Below are positions 1 through 8,102 of a stretch of DNA of 64,000 nt, piece after piece. This stretch comes from Pantoea sp. WMus005. GTDB lineage: Bacteria > Pseudomonadota > Gammaproteobacteria > Enterobacterales > Enterobacteriaceae. Numbering within the stretch: position 1 is the stretch's first letter; each line of letters opens with the position of its first letter. Under the pieces are notes generated by a model that saw nothing but the letters and a program-made list of their open reading frames with translations, did no database searches and was not told the DNA's origin. Location: contig NZ_JACBXU010000003.1 in assembly GCF_013415305.1 (NCBI RefSeq), positions 310,001 to 374,000 of the forward strand. The letters are read 5' to 3'. The translations under genes and the position numbers were made by a program.

Positions 1-516
1 ACCCACGATGTTATCCCGCCTCCTACAGTCTGGCCGCTGATTGTGCAGGATCTTCACCTGAATGCTGGCATCTCAGGCACGTCATCAATACGCAGGCAAC
101 CTGGCTTTTGGCTCGGCTGGGGTCTTGCAGCAGCAATGGCAGGCATCCTCATATACAACCAGGTGATTAAACCGGATACCCCGCATTCCCTGCAGCCCAT
201 TGCGGTACTCAATGGCGCGCAGCCCAACGCACAGTTTGTTGTGAGTCTGGATAAGTCAGCGTCACGCATTCAGGTCTCCGCGCTCAACATCACGCTGCCA
301 GAGAATAAAGCGCTGCAACTCTGGCTGATCAGGGGCAGTGCTGCGCCACAATCGTTGGGACTGATCAATCACACGAATAACAATGCTTTCCGTTTACCGC
401 CCGGTGAGTTGAATAATCAGACGGTACTGGCGGTAAGTCTGGAGCCGGTGGGGGGATCTAAGCTCAGCGGGCCGTCCGGGCCGGTGATTTTCCAGGGCAA
501 AGTGACGCTGCTTTAA
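1..516 (+). CDS. Anti-sigma factor, RskA/anti-sigma-K C-terminal type (5' end outside window)
   Basis: The frame is already open at the first base and runs to the TAA at 514-516, so the gene starts before the window. The visible part has a short cytosolic tail containing a VWP motif, one membrane segment rich in G, A, I and L (bases about 108-160), and then a periplasmic domain with the NALQLWLI-like strand and the LAVSLEPVGGS and PTGPV-like (SGPSGPVIF) ending typical of the RskA/anti-sigma-K family. Such proteins hold an ECF sigma factor at the inner membrane. The partner sigma factor would be expected just upstream, outside this window. The in-frame codon at 43 is internal and should not be taken as the start. 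Confidence 0.8.
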   Translation, partial: THDVIPPPTVWPLIVQDLHLNAGISGTSSIRRQPGFWLGWGLAAAMAGILIYNQVIKPDTPHSLQPIAVLNGAQPNAQFVVSLDKSASRIQVSALNITLPENKALQLWLIRGSAAPQSLGLINHTNNNAFRLPPGELNNQTVLAVSLEPVGGSKLSGPSGPVIFQGKVTLL

Positions 517-552
517 GCTTTGGTGGTGCGGATTAAGGAGGCGTGCGTAAAA

Positions 553-993
553 ATGGAAATCCGGGACGCGACTGCATCAGATACGGTAAGCATCAGTAAG
601 CTGATACATGAGGTATCGTTGCAATGTAATTTTTCAGAGATGGAGCCCTGTCCGCAATGGTTTGCCGACAGTATAAAACCCGATGTGCTTAAGCCATTTA
701 TCGTTTCAGATGACTATCTCTGGCTGATTGCCGAGGAAAGAGGTGAGGTAACAGGCGTACTCACCCTTTTCGAAGGCAACTTAGTGAAATACTTTTTTGT
801 GCATCCGAAGTTTCACCGTAAAGGGGTAGCGAGGGCACTCTGGCAGCAGGTAGTTCCCGTGCTACATTCAGAAATCAGTGTACGGTCCTCACTCTTCGCT
901 GTTTCCTTCTATGAAAAACTGGGATTTAAGAAAGTGGGCGAGGTTAAGTTTTTCAACGGCGTATCATTTCAGACAATGATGGCTACGTTCTGA
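553..993 (+). CDS. GNAT family N-acetyltransferase
   Basis: A 146-residue acetyltransferase of the GNAT fold. The central strand YFFVHPKFHRKGVARALW carries the acetyl-CoA pyrophosphate loop (R/Q-x-x-G-x-A/G form, here RKGVA), and the end SFYEKLGFKKVGE is the usual alpha4-beta7 element. I place the start at the ATG at 553 because an AAGGAG ribosome site lies at 535-540; the TTG at 520 has none. The substrate cannot be read from the sequence. It follows the anti-sigma gene by 36 bases and may be read with it. Confidence 0.8.
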   Translation: MEIRDATASDTVSISKLIHEVSLQCNFSEMEPCPQWFADSIKPDVLKPFIVSDDYLWLIAEERGEVTGVLTLFEGNLVKYFFVHPKFHRKGVARALWQQVVPVLHSEISVRSSLFAVSFYEKLGFKKVGEVKFFNGVSFQTMMATF

Positions 994-1285
994 AAGAGCA
1001 TAGGAATGTTCAGACTCTCTGCTTCTGCACTAAACGACCCGGCGACGCATTCATCAAACCCGCTTCGGGGGCGAGTAGACCTGGGGCACCCCCTCCTCTT
1101 TATTTATTACTGCATGCCCTCCCTGTATTCAACTCGCTGATTTTTCGCGGCCGCTCATGTTGAGACGGCGGAGACTTTGCGGCGTTTTTACATTTCATCT
1201 GCCACTTTTTACGCCTTTTTTACAGGCCGAACGGTTTAATTAACGGCACCGGGCGCTGATGCGCCTATCTTCAGGGAAGCCGTGG

Positions 1286-1834
1286 ATGAAATGTATTAAC
1301 AAGCCCTGGTCCATATCGGGATGCAGCGATGCTGCAGTTGCTGAGCTTGCTGAACAGCAGCGTCTTCGCCTTATTTCGCCTCGCAAATGGTTCAGAGATG
1401 CCATAGAAGCCAGTACCGATCCGGCACTGCTGAACTATCGCCTGATTGCTCAGTGGCTGGGCGAATCGATACCGGATACCCGTTCTCTGACTCTGGCGCT
1501 GAACAACAGCCTCTGTTTTGGACTTTATCGCAATGGCCGTCAAATTGGGTTTGCCCGTGTTGTGACTGACATGGCGGAGACCTGGGTAATCCGCAATTTG
1601 TACATCTCGCCGGAATATCGCTTTATCGGCCTCGGCTCATGGCTGCTGCACTGCTGTCTGTCTCATCCTTGCGCCAGAGGCTGCCGCAGCATCGTTGCGA
1701 TGGGTGAGCCCGCACCGGATTTCTTCGAACGCAACGGATTTATGGCTTTTCCCTCTTTGCCCGGCATCTATGTAACAACGTTGCACGATGGGGGCTACGA
1801 CCCGATTTGCGCCCAAAGCCGCAGCCGGCATTAA
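1286..1834 (+). CDS. GNAT family N-acetyltransferase
   Basis: A GNAT protein whose domain begins after about 70 residues of N-terminal extension. The segment CFGLYRNGRQIGFARVVTD is the characteristic beta2-beta3-beta4 run of a common small GNAT subfamily, followed by IRNLYISPEYRFIGLGSWLL with the acetyl-CoA loop (R-x-I-G-L-G) and DFFERNGF near the end. The ATG at 1286 is favoured over the one at 1259 because an AGGGA lies nine bases before it. The 3' end lies 115 bases before the OtsA-like start. Substrate unknown; the N-terminal extension is not recognised. Confidence 0.65.
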   Translation: MKCINKPWSISGCSDAAVAELAEQQRLRLISPRKWFRDAIEASTDPALLNYRLIAQWLGESIPDTRSLTLALNNSLCFGLYRNGRQIGFARVVTDMAETWVIRNLYISPEYRFIGLGSWLLHCCLSHPCARGCRSIVAMGEPAPDFFERNGFMAFPSLPGIYVTTLHDGGYDPICAQSRSRH

Positions 1835-1949
1835 GTCCAGGTGCACGCTTATGAGCGGTTTTCTCCAGTTCATTCTCCGACCTCCGATTAATAGCGGCTC
1901 GCTGCCAGGCACGATTGCCTTTTCGCAGCGGGTTCTTAAGGAACACACC

Positions 1950-3374
1950 ATGTCAGGCCTTGTCCTTGTTTCTCATAATCAGTGTCAACGATCGACGCTT
2001 ACTGCCGTCTATGAAGGCATACTTTCCCGTCAGGGAGGGCTGTGGATTAGCTGGGATGGTGAAAGCGCTGTCATGCCTCGGGATGTGTCAGGATCCTACT
2101 CCGTGCAGCAGGCCGGCCAGTATGAAATCGTAACTTTCCCCTATACGCCGGGCGAATTGAATGAGGGTTACCACAACTATATTCACAAAGGACTCTGGCC
2201 TGTGTTTCACCAGCGCCCTGACATGGCCCGATTTTCAACCAGTGGCTTTCAGGAATATAAAAACCTTAATAAGGCCTATGCGCGCGCCATTTGCGAAAAT
2301 GCCACACCCGACGATGTTATCTGGATTCAGGATTATCATCTGCTTGGCTGTGCTTTTTATATTCGTGAGGAAGGACTGATTAACCCGGTGGGTATTTTTC
2401 TGCATCAGCCTTTCCCGGCTGGCAGAATGTTTGAAACCATTCCCGAATGGCGCTGGTTGACGGACTCATTACTGTGTTGTGACCTTATTGGCTTCCAGAC
2501 AGTACAGGATATGAATAACTTTCTCGTCTGGCTGGAGAGCGAATTCCGGCTGGAGCGGCTGGAGGCCCAGAGCTTCCGCATTCATGGCCGGATTATCCGG
2601 GTGGGTGTGTTCCCGGTCGGAATTGACCTTGATGACGTCCAGTGTCTTCGCGAGAGCAACAGTTGTGCTTACATGGAGATGCAGTGCCGTGAAAGCCTGC
2701 CAGAAAATACCGTGCTCAGCGGTGGCCATCTTGATGAGAGTTCAGGGCTGCCTTACCGGATCAGCACCCTGGAGGTGCTACTGAGAAGGCATGATTGCTA
2801 TCAGAAAAATATCACGTTGTTGCAACTGGCACCGCCGTCAGCCGGACACGCACATGATGCGTCAGAACTCGGCCATGCACTGGAAGCACTGTGCGGCGAG
2901 CTCAATGGCGTGCATGGCACAATGAACTGGTATCCGGTCAACTATCTGACTCACACCTACAGCCGGGAAGAACAGGCCGGTATCTATCGTGCCTCACGCG
3001 TTGCGCTGGTAACGCCATTAATGGCGGGCATGAGCCTCATGGCGAAAATGTATGTCGCCCTGCAGGACCCGAAAAATCCCGGCGTGCTTATTCTCTCGCA
3101 GTTTGCCGGGGCAGCAGAGCAAATGGAGGGTGCCATCATCGTCAATCCTTATGACCCAGATGCCATGGCGAGTGCAGTGCATCGTGCCCTGCAGATGCCG
3201 TTACACGAACGGCGAAGTTTGCATGCCCGTCTGATGAAAGGTCTGCATATGCACAACAGTCATCATTGGGCTGGGTCATTTTTGCGCCTGCTGAACGCTG
3301 AGCCTGCTGCCCCGGAAGCCTTGCCGCCGCCTGCCTTTTCTCCGCGCCTTAGCAGTAGCCGGGCGAGGTACTGA
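1950..3374 (+). CDS. OtsA-like protein (trehalose-6-phosphate synthase fold), probable non-catalytic paralogue
   Basis: A 474-residue GT20-family protein that aligns along its whole length with E. coli OtsA: GGLWISW near residue 29, VIWIQDYHLL at 123-132, GIFLHQPFP at 148-156, FPVGIDLDDV at 221-230, and GVLILSQFAGAAEQM and IIVNPYDPDAM near the end. OtsA normally joins glucose from UDP-glucose to glucose-6-phosphate. Here the residues that bind the nucleotide-sugar phosphates are changed: the VERLDYSKGL motif reads SGGHLDESSGL (Arg262 to His260, Lys267 to Ser265), Arg300 is Ala298, Asp361 is Ala359 and Glu369 is Met367; the N-terminal Arg of VSNR is Asn. The active-site His (152) and Asp (128) remain. 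The start at 1950 has TAAGGAA ahead of it. I infer loss or change of activity; a regulatory role is possible. Confidence 0.85.
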   Translation: MSGLVLVSHNQCQRSTLTAVYEGILSRQGGLWISWDGESAVMPRDVSGSYSVQQAGQYEIVTFPYTPGELNEGYHNYIHKGLWPVFHQRPDMARFSTSGFQEYKNLNKAYARAICENATPDDVIWIQDYHLLGCAFYIREEGLINPVGIFLHQPFPAGRMFETIPEWRWLTDSLLCCDLIGFQTVQDMNNFLVWLESEFRLERLEAQSFRIHGRIIRVGVFPVGIDLDDVQCLRESNSCAYMEMQCRESLPENTVLSGGHLDESSGLPYRISTLEVLLRRHDCYQKNITLLQLAPPSAGHAHDASELGHALEALCGELNGVHGTMNWYPVNYLTHTYSREEQAGIYRASRVALVTPLMAGMSLMAKMYVALQDPKNPGVLILSQFAGAAEQMEGAIIVNPYDPDAMASAVHRALQMPLHERRSLHARLMKGLHMHNSHHWAGSFLRLLNAEPAAPEALPPPAFSPRLSSSRARY

Positions 3375-3451
3375 GTTTTAAAGTTATAAAGCAGGAATTG
3401 ATAAACTGAGTGTATCGGAGATCAGGATTCACTATTAATTAAGGGGGCTTT

Positions 3452-3925
3452 GTGCGTATTCGACCGTCATCCCGACTCATCATTCTTTCACCTGAAAATC
3501 ACGTTCTTCTTTTTAGTTTCTGCCATAAAGGTGATGCTCTGAGCGGAAAATCATACTGGGCGACACCGGGTGGCGGGCTTGAGGACCAGGAATCTTATGA
3601 GCAGGCGGCTTTGCGCGAGTTATTTGAAGAAACGGGTCTGAGAAGAACAACGCCAGGGCCGCAGATAGCGTCGCGGGACTTCACCATGATGTTGCCCGAT
3701 GGGGAGAATGTTCTTGCTAAAGAGCGTTACTTCATCATTTATGCAGAAAGATCAGATCCTGACGCCTCAGGATGGAGTCGCAATGAAAAGGATGTCATTC
3801 GCGGGCATCATTGGTGGACTTTAGAAGAACTCATAAAGTCTGATGAAACGATCTTCCCACGCGACCTCATCATTAACCTGCTTAAAAGCAAATTAGCGGG
3901 TTCCTCAGCGCTTACGCCATCCTGA
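3452..3925 (+). CDS. Nudix hydrolase
   Basis: A 157-residue Nudix protein. The Nudix box is intact between residues 41 and 63: G, five residues, E47, seven residues, R55-E56, then EE59-60 and G62-L63. It will hydrolyse a nucleoside diphosphate linked to some group X, using magnesium held by the box glutamates; the substrate is not readable. The start is GTG with AAGGGGG four bases before it. The W-W-T-L-E-E-L motif after the box is common in the MutT/NudE-like small Nudix proteins. No clear operon partner. Confidence 0.85.
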   Translation: MRIRPSSRLIILSPENHVLLFSFCHKGDALSGKSYWATPGGGLEDQESYEQAALRELFEETGLRRTTPGPQIASRDFTMMLPDGENVLAKERYFIIYAERSDPDASGWSRNEKDVIRGHHWWTLEELIKSDETIFPRDLIINLLKSKLAGSSALTPS

Positions 3926-4028
3926 TCCGACGTTCGCTAACCCGTCTGTTGAGGGGCAGTCTGACTCACAGGTGTGCATGATGCATGTGCGGTACAGCAC
4001 AGACGACCCCGTTTTTCGGGCTATCAGG

Positions 4029-4061
4029 CTACTGATCGGCTCATACCGAGCCGATCAGTAG
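4029..4061 (-). terminator. Long perfect hairpin after the beta-lactamase gene
   Basis: The arms 4029-4042 and 4048-4061 are perfectly complementary over 14 bp with a five-base loop. It lies just after the reverse-strand beta-lactamase stop at 4087. No clear U-run follows on that strand, so it may stabilise the 3' end rather than terminate alone. Confidence 0.6.
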
Positions 4062-4086
4062 AACGTAGCCGGCACGTTGAACTATT

Positions 4087-4968
4087 TTATTTACTGATTG
4101 CGTCAGCTACCAGGTTTGCTGCGCTGGCCAGTACATCTTTCCGCGCGGCTGCGTTTTTACCGTGCTGCGTGAAGTAGGCCGTCAGAATGATGGGGGCGTG
4201 ATTCTTTGGCCAGATGACGGCAATGTCATTAGTTGTGCCATAGTCTCCGCTGCCGGTTTTATCTGCCACTATCCAGTCAGCCGGAAGACCCGCTTTAATG
4301 CTATTTACACCCGTAGTATTGCCCTTCATCCATTCTGAAAGCTTTGTTCGTTGCTCTTCTTTGAGTGCAACTCCCAGAACAAGCTTGTTAAGTGTGTCAG
4401 CCATCGCTGATGGTGTCGTTGTATCACGCACATCACCCGGAATTGCTGTATTAAGTTCAGGTTCCTTTCTGTCCAGACGAAAAACTGTATCACCTGTTGT
4501 CCGGGCAAATTTGATGGCCTGCTGCGGGCCCCCCAGATAAGTGAGTAATTTATTCATCGCAGCGTTATCACTGTATTGCAACGCCGCAGCACTCAACTCA
4601 GCGACAGTCATGGATGAGTCGATATGTTTCTGGGTAATTGGGTTGTAATTAACCATGTCACTTTTATTTATATGAATTTTTTTATTAAGCAAACCAGGGT
4701 TACTTTCACTTTTCTTTAATATTGCCGCAACCACCATCACTTTACTCGTACTGCAGAGCGGAAATCTCTCATTGCCTCGCCATGAATATTTTGAACCATC
4801 TGAGGTGTCAAAAACTGTCACGCCGAGTCTTCCACCTGATTGCTTTTCCAGTGTCTCAAACTGGCTTTTTAACGTTTGCTGGTCGAACGCAGCATAGGCT
4901 GAGACTGAGCAACCTGCAGCGGCGAGCAGTGCAATGCCGGCCAGGCTTGTTTTAAAATTCACCTTCAT
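4087..4968 (-). CDS. bla: Class A beta-lactamase, CTX-M-like
   Basis: A 293-residue periplasmic serine beta-lactamase with a signal peptide ending near AYAA (residue 27). All class A motifs are present: the nucleophile in STSK (Ser73 here, Ambler 70), SDN at 133-135, the omega-loop Glu in EPELN (E169), and KTGSG. The sequence around [29 protein letters not shown] and [13 protein letters not shown] is very close to the CTX-M group and its environmental relatives from Kluyvera, Rahnella and Erwinia, including the serine after KTG associated with oxyimino-cephalosporin hydrolysis. It is divergent from an AmpR-type regulator, so expression is probably inducible. I see no insertion sequence next to it, which argues for a resident gene. 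Confidence 0.93.
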   Translation of the reverse strand: MKVNFKTSLAGIALLAAAGCSVSAYAAFDQQTLKSQFETLEKQSGGRLGVTVFDTSDGSKYSWRGNERFPLCSTSKVMVVAAILKKSESNPGLLNKKIHINKSDMVNYNPITQKHIDSSMTVAELSAAALQYSDNAAMNKLLTYLGGPQQAIKFARTTGDTVFRLDRKEPELNTAIPGDVRDTTTPSAMADTLNKLVLGVALKEEQRTKLSEWMKGNTTGVNSIKAGLPADWIVADKTGSGDYGTTNDIAVIWPKNHAPIILTAYFTQHGKNAAARKDVLASAANLVADAISK

Positions 4969-5126
4969 ATTTTACCTTTTTCAGAAATCAATAAATCAGA
5001 GTGTGCTTGAGTTCACGCGGGAATAACTTCTCATCCCTTAAATTACTTGCCTCAAAATAAATCAATTTTCCTGTAAGAAAAAACGGTATAAATTGATGCC
5101 AGTCATAAGGATTTCTGGGGTCTGAT
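4969..5126. promoter_or_regulatory. Divergent bla-ampR-type control region
   Basis: This 158-base, A+T-rich gap separates the divergent beta-lactamase and LysR genes and must hold both promoters and the regulator's binding site, by analogy with ampC-ampR and other class A bla-regulator pairs. I could not place one LysR box with certainty. Confidence 0.5.
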
Positions 5127-5996
5127 GTGAAAAGTGACATCCCGCTCAATGCGCTGCGTGCGTTTGAAGCTTCTGCCCGACACCTCAACTTTACGAGGGC
5201 TGGCATGGAACTGTTCGTCTCTCAGGCGGCGGTCAGTCAGCAGGTCAGGCTGCTTGAAGAAAGATTAGGGTTGGTTTTATTTAAAAGGCTTTCACGGGGC
5301 CTTGAGCTGACCGATGAAGCCCGGTTACTTTTCTCCAAAATTTCAGAAGAATTTCATGGAATTGAAAAGGCTTATCGCCAGTTTGAAGGAGGGAAAGTCA
5401 GGGAGGCACTGACTATTTCCTGTGTGGGCACATTTGCACTGGGCTGGCTTTTACCACAAATTGAAGATTTTCAGCAGAGGCATCCTGCTATCGAACTGAG
5501 TATCCAGACGAACAATAACGTTGTAAGCCTCGCCGGAGAGGGTGTCGACTTTGCTATAAGATACGGTTCTGGCAACTGGACCTCATCGCATAACCTGTTA
5601 ATCATGGATGCGCCGCTAACGCTACTGTGTCGGGCTCAAACAGCGAAGAGACTGCTAAAGCCTGGTGATATATCCGGCGAGACTTTATTACGTTCTTATC
5701 GTCTGGAAGAGTGGGAAAATTGGTTTGCTGCGGCAGGCATCCCGCCATTCAGAATTAATGGACCTGTTTTCGATTCTTCACGCCTTATTATTGATGCCGT
5801 GATGATCACTGGCGGCGTAGCACTGGCTCCTGATGTCATGTTTCAACCGGAAATAAAGCAAGGCTTACTTGCCAGACCCTTTGATATTTATTCAGGACAT
5901 GATGGGTACTGGTTAACGTGGCAGAGATCCAGAAAAATAACCCAGTCGATGCATATATTCCGGGAATGGATTATTCAGCAAATAATTACACCGTGA
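5127..5996 (+). CDS. ampR: LysR-family regulator of the AmpR type
   Basis: A 289-residue LysR protein. The N-terminus (PLNALRAFEASARHLNFTRAGMEL, then VSQAAVSQQVRLLEERLG) follows AmpR closely and forms the winged helix-turn-helix at residues about 6-65. The effector domain keeps AmpR-like stretches such as VGTFALGWLLPQ, the IRYGSGNW segment, LLRSYRLEEWENW and VFDSSR. AmpR proteins respond to muropeptides released when cell-wall synthesis is blocked. Its position back to back with the beta-lactamase strongly suggests that gene as target. The start is GTG, 158 bases from bla. It ends one base before the converging LysR gene at 5998. The symbol is by analogy. Confidence 0.85.
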   Translation: MKSDIPLNALRAFEASARHLNFTRAGMELFVSQAAVSQQVRLLEERLGLVLFKRLSRGLELTDEARLLFSKISEEFHGIEKAYRQFEGGKVREALTISCVGTFALGWLLPQIEDFQQRHPAIELSIQTNNNVVSLAGEGVDFAIRYGSGNWTSSHNLLIMDAPLTLLCRAQTAKRLLKPGDISGETLLRSYRLEEWENWFAAAGIPPFRINGPVFDSSRLIIDAVMITGGVALAPDVMFQPEIKQGLLARPFDIYSGHDGYWLTWQRSRKITQSMHIFREWIIQQIITP

Positions 5997-5997
5997 T

Positions 5998-6927
5998 TTA
6001 TCCAGTTCGATCTGTCATTACGTTACGCAGTTCCTCCCTGAGCCAGCTCAGCGGCATATCGTTATCAAAGCGTTTATGCCAAAGCAATGAAAGGGCGATT
6101 TCAGGCGTTGCTACTGGTACAGGACTGCAGCATAAGCCGTAATGAGTCACCCAGTCATCGGTCAGCCCGGCAGGGACGGTAGCCAGGGCGGGTGTGCGAA
6201 CCAGCAGTGGAGGCAAAGAGGAAAAATGCGGCGTCACGTAGCGAATCGAACGTGCCTTTCCCACTGCTGCAAGCTGGTCATCAATGGCGCTCCAGGTCGC
6301 TCCACGATAAGAGACCAGCAGATGATCGTGCGCCACGTAATCCTCCAGTGTTAGTGGTGCAGGCAACGAAAGCTGTCGCGGGTGCCACACCGTACAAAAT
6401 TCATGTGAGACAATCTTCTCGCGCCGCAGCGTGGCGAGCATATTATCACCCACTGAAATAGCAAGATCGATCTCTCCACGCGCGACCAGTTCCGCATCCC
6501 GAAAGGGATCGCTGGCTATGACCTGAAGCGTAACGCCCGGAGCGGTGCGCGAAATGCGCGTATACAGTTCTGGCATCAGCCAGCGTTCAACCCAGTCACT
6601 CATCCCCAGTCGGAAAACATGCGTCGCCTTAGAAGGCGTGAAGGATGCTGGCTGAAACAGAATGTTCTGCATATGCGCCATTAAAGGGCCCAGCTCAGCG
6701 ATCAACGATTCAGCTCGCGGGGTAGGCTCCATGCCTCTCGCCGTGCGCACAAACAGGGGATCGCTGAACATCACCCGCAACCGGGCCAGAGCATTACTGA
6801 CCGCAGGCTGACCCAGATGCAGCTTTACTGCTGCACGAGTAACGCTGCCTTCCCGCTTCAGAACTAACAGCACCATCAGTAAATTCAGATCGATACGATG
6901 AAAATCATCTTCTTTGATAGTCAGCAT
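5998..6927 (-). CDS. LysR-family transcriptional regulator (NodD/SyrM-like branch)
   Basis: A LysR protein of about 310 residues with the DLNLL...V...REGSVTRAAVKLHLGQPAVSNALARLR helix-turn-helix and the FVRTARGMEPTPRA wing typical of the NodD/PcaQ-like branch. It is divergent from the metallo-hydrolase gene that starts at 7010 and probably controls it. I choose the ATG at 6927 because the protein from there begins just before the conserved DLNLL segment; an upstream GTG at 6975 would add 16 residues. The effector is unknown. Confidence 0.8.
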   Translation of the reverse strand: MLTIKEDDFHRIDLNLLMVLLVLKREGSVTRAAVKLHLGQPAVSNALARLRVMFSDPLFVRTARGMEPTPRAESLIAELGPLMAHMQNILFQPASFTPSKATHVFRLGMSDWVERWLMPELYTRISRTAPGVTLQVIASDPFRDAELVARGEIDLAISVGDNMLATLRREKIVSHEFCTVWHPRQLSLPAPLTLEDYVAHDHLLVSYRGATWSAIDDQLAAVGKARSIRYVTPHFSSLPPLLVRTPALATVPAGLTDDWVTHYGLCCSPVPVATPEIALSLLWHKRFDNDMPLSWLREELRNVMTDRTG

Positions 6928-7009
6928 CAGTTTAATCAATTTGAGTGATACAGGTTGCGTAAGGATACTGCCCACCAGGTTGTGATGACACTTTCCAGGA
7001 GAGAAATTG

Positions 7010-7963
7010 ATGAAAATTTCACTAATACTGTTGGCTTCACTTATCGCGTTCGGTTCTGTCCAGGCTGCCGAACAGCCGTCTGCACTGGATCAGCAGGCCC
7101 CGGGCTATTACCGGATGAAGTTGGGGAAATTGCGCATTACCGCCGTTTCCGACGGCACGGTGACGATTCCTCTTGATACATTACTGACAAATATTTCACC
7201 GGATAAACTCAGCAAAGCAATGGCCACAGACGCAATGACGCCGCAGGCCGAAACATCGATTAACGCCTTTGTCATAGACGATGGCAAACAGCGAATCTTA
7301 ATCGATACCGGAGCCGGCGAGCTATTCGGTCACCATGGCGGCCATCTGCTAACTAATCTGGCAGCCGCTGGCTATCCGGCAGAGTCGATCGATGCCGTGC
7401 TTCTGACCCATATCCATGCCGATCACTCAGGCGGTGTCTCGCGTGCAGGCAAGCCTGCCTTTCCAAATGCCGGGGTGTTCGTCGATAAACGGGATGTCGA
7501 TTTCTGGCTTGATCCGGCTAATGTCAGCAGGGTGGAGGCCAGTCAGACTCATACCTTTGCTGAGTCTGAACGGACGCTTCGCCCGCTCATCAATGCTGGC
7601 CTGCTTAGAACGTTCATGGCGCCAGCCACCTTACCGGGAGGAATTCGCGCTGAGTCGACAGCCGGTCACACACCGGGCAGCGTACTTTATCACGTAGAGA
7701 GTGAAGGGCAGACGCTGGTATTGTGGGGCGATATCATCCATGCCAGAGCAGTGCAAATGCCCGATCCGGAGGTAGCTATACACTTTGATGTCGATCAGAA
7801 ACGGGCTGTCACTACACGTGAAAGGGTACTGAAACAGGCTGCTGATAAGGGCTACTGGGTCGCTGCGGCGCATATCGCCTTCCCTGGTCTGGGCCATGTT
7901 ATGTACGAGGGTGATGCTTATCGCTGGGTGCCTGCTAATTACACCACGCAGCTCGGGCAGTAA
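7010..7963 (+). CDS. Periplasmic metallo-beta-lactamase-fold hydrolase, methyl-parathion-hydrolase-like
   Basis: A 317-residue secreted hydrolase. A signal peptide covers residues 1-20 (cleavage after VQA). The metal site is complete: H134-x-H136-x-D138-H139 in THIHADHSGG, H220 in AGHTPGS, D241 in WGDII and H288 in AAHIAFPG. Beyond the metal ligands, the APGYYRMKLG start, the ETSINAF segment, the PFPNAG-type strand and the IAFPGLGH and VPANY ending follow methyl parathion hydrolase (MPH/OPHC2) rather than beta-lactamases or AttM lactonases. That family cleaves phosphotriesters and sometimes lactones. The natural substrate is not known. AGGAGA at 6997-7002 supports the ATG at 7010. A LysR regulator lies divergently upstream. 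Confidence 0.8.
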   Translation: MKISLILLASLIAFGSVQAAEQPSALDQQAPGYYRMKLGKLRITAVSDGTVTIPLDTLLTNISPDKLSKAMATDAMTPQAETSINAFVIDDGKQRILIDTGAGELFGHHGGHLLTNLAAAGYPAESIDAVLLTHIHADHSGGVSRAGKPAFPNAGVFVDKRDVDFWLDPANVSRVEASQTHTFAESERTLRPLINAGLLRTFMAPATLPGGIRAESTAGHTPGSVLYHVESEGQTLVLWGDIIHARAVQMPDPEVAIHFDVDQKRAVTTRERVLKQAADKGYWVAAAHIAFPGLGHVMYEGDAYRWVPANYTTQLGQ

Positions 7964-8074
7964 GTTTTTAGTGAGGCTAACTATTGCAATACGTTATAAA
8001 TAATTGGTTTAGTTAAGCGTTTTAGGCGGACTTATCCGTCACAAGCGTAAAACTAAGCAGGTTGAGCCATCATC

Positions 8075-8095
8075 GGGCATCCATTCCGGATGCCC
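8075..8095. terminator. Shared hairpin between convergent genes
   Basis: The arms 8075-8082 and 8088-8095 are perfect over 8 bp with a five-base loop, placed between the converging metallo-hydrolase and MFS genes, so it can serve both. Confidence 0.6.
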
Positions 8096-8102
8096 CTTAA
8101 AT

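Noticed and set aside
1010..1140. G/C-rich complementary stretches considered as a terminator or small RNA
   Set aside because: The possible stems are short and imperfect and no promoter or U-run could be matched to them.
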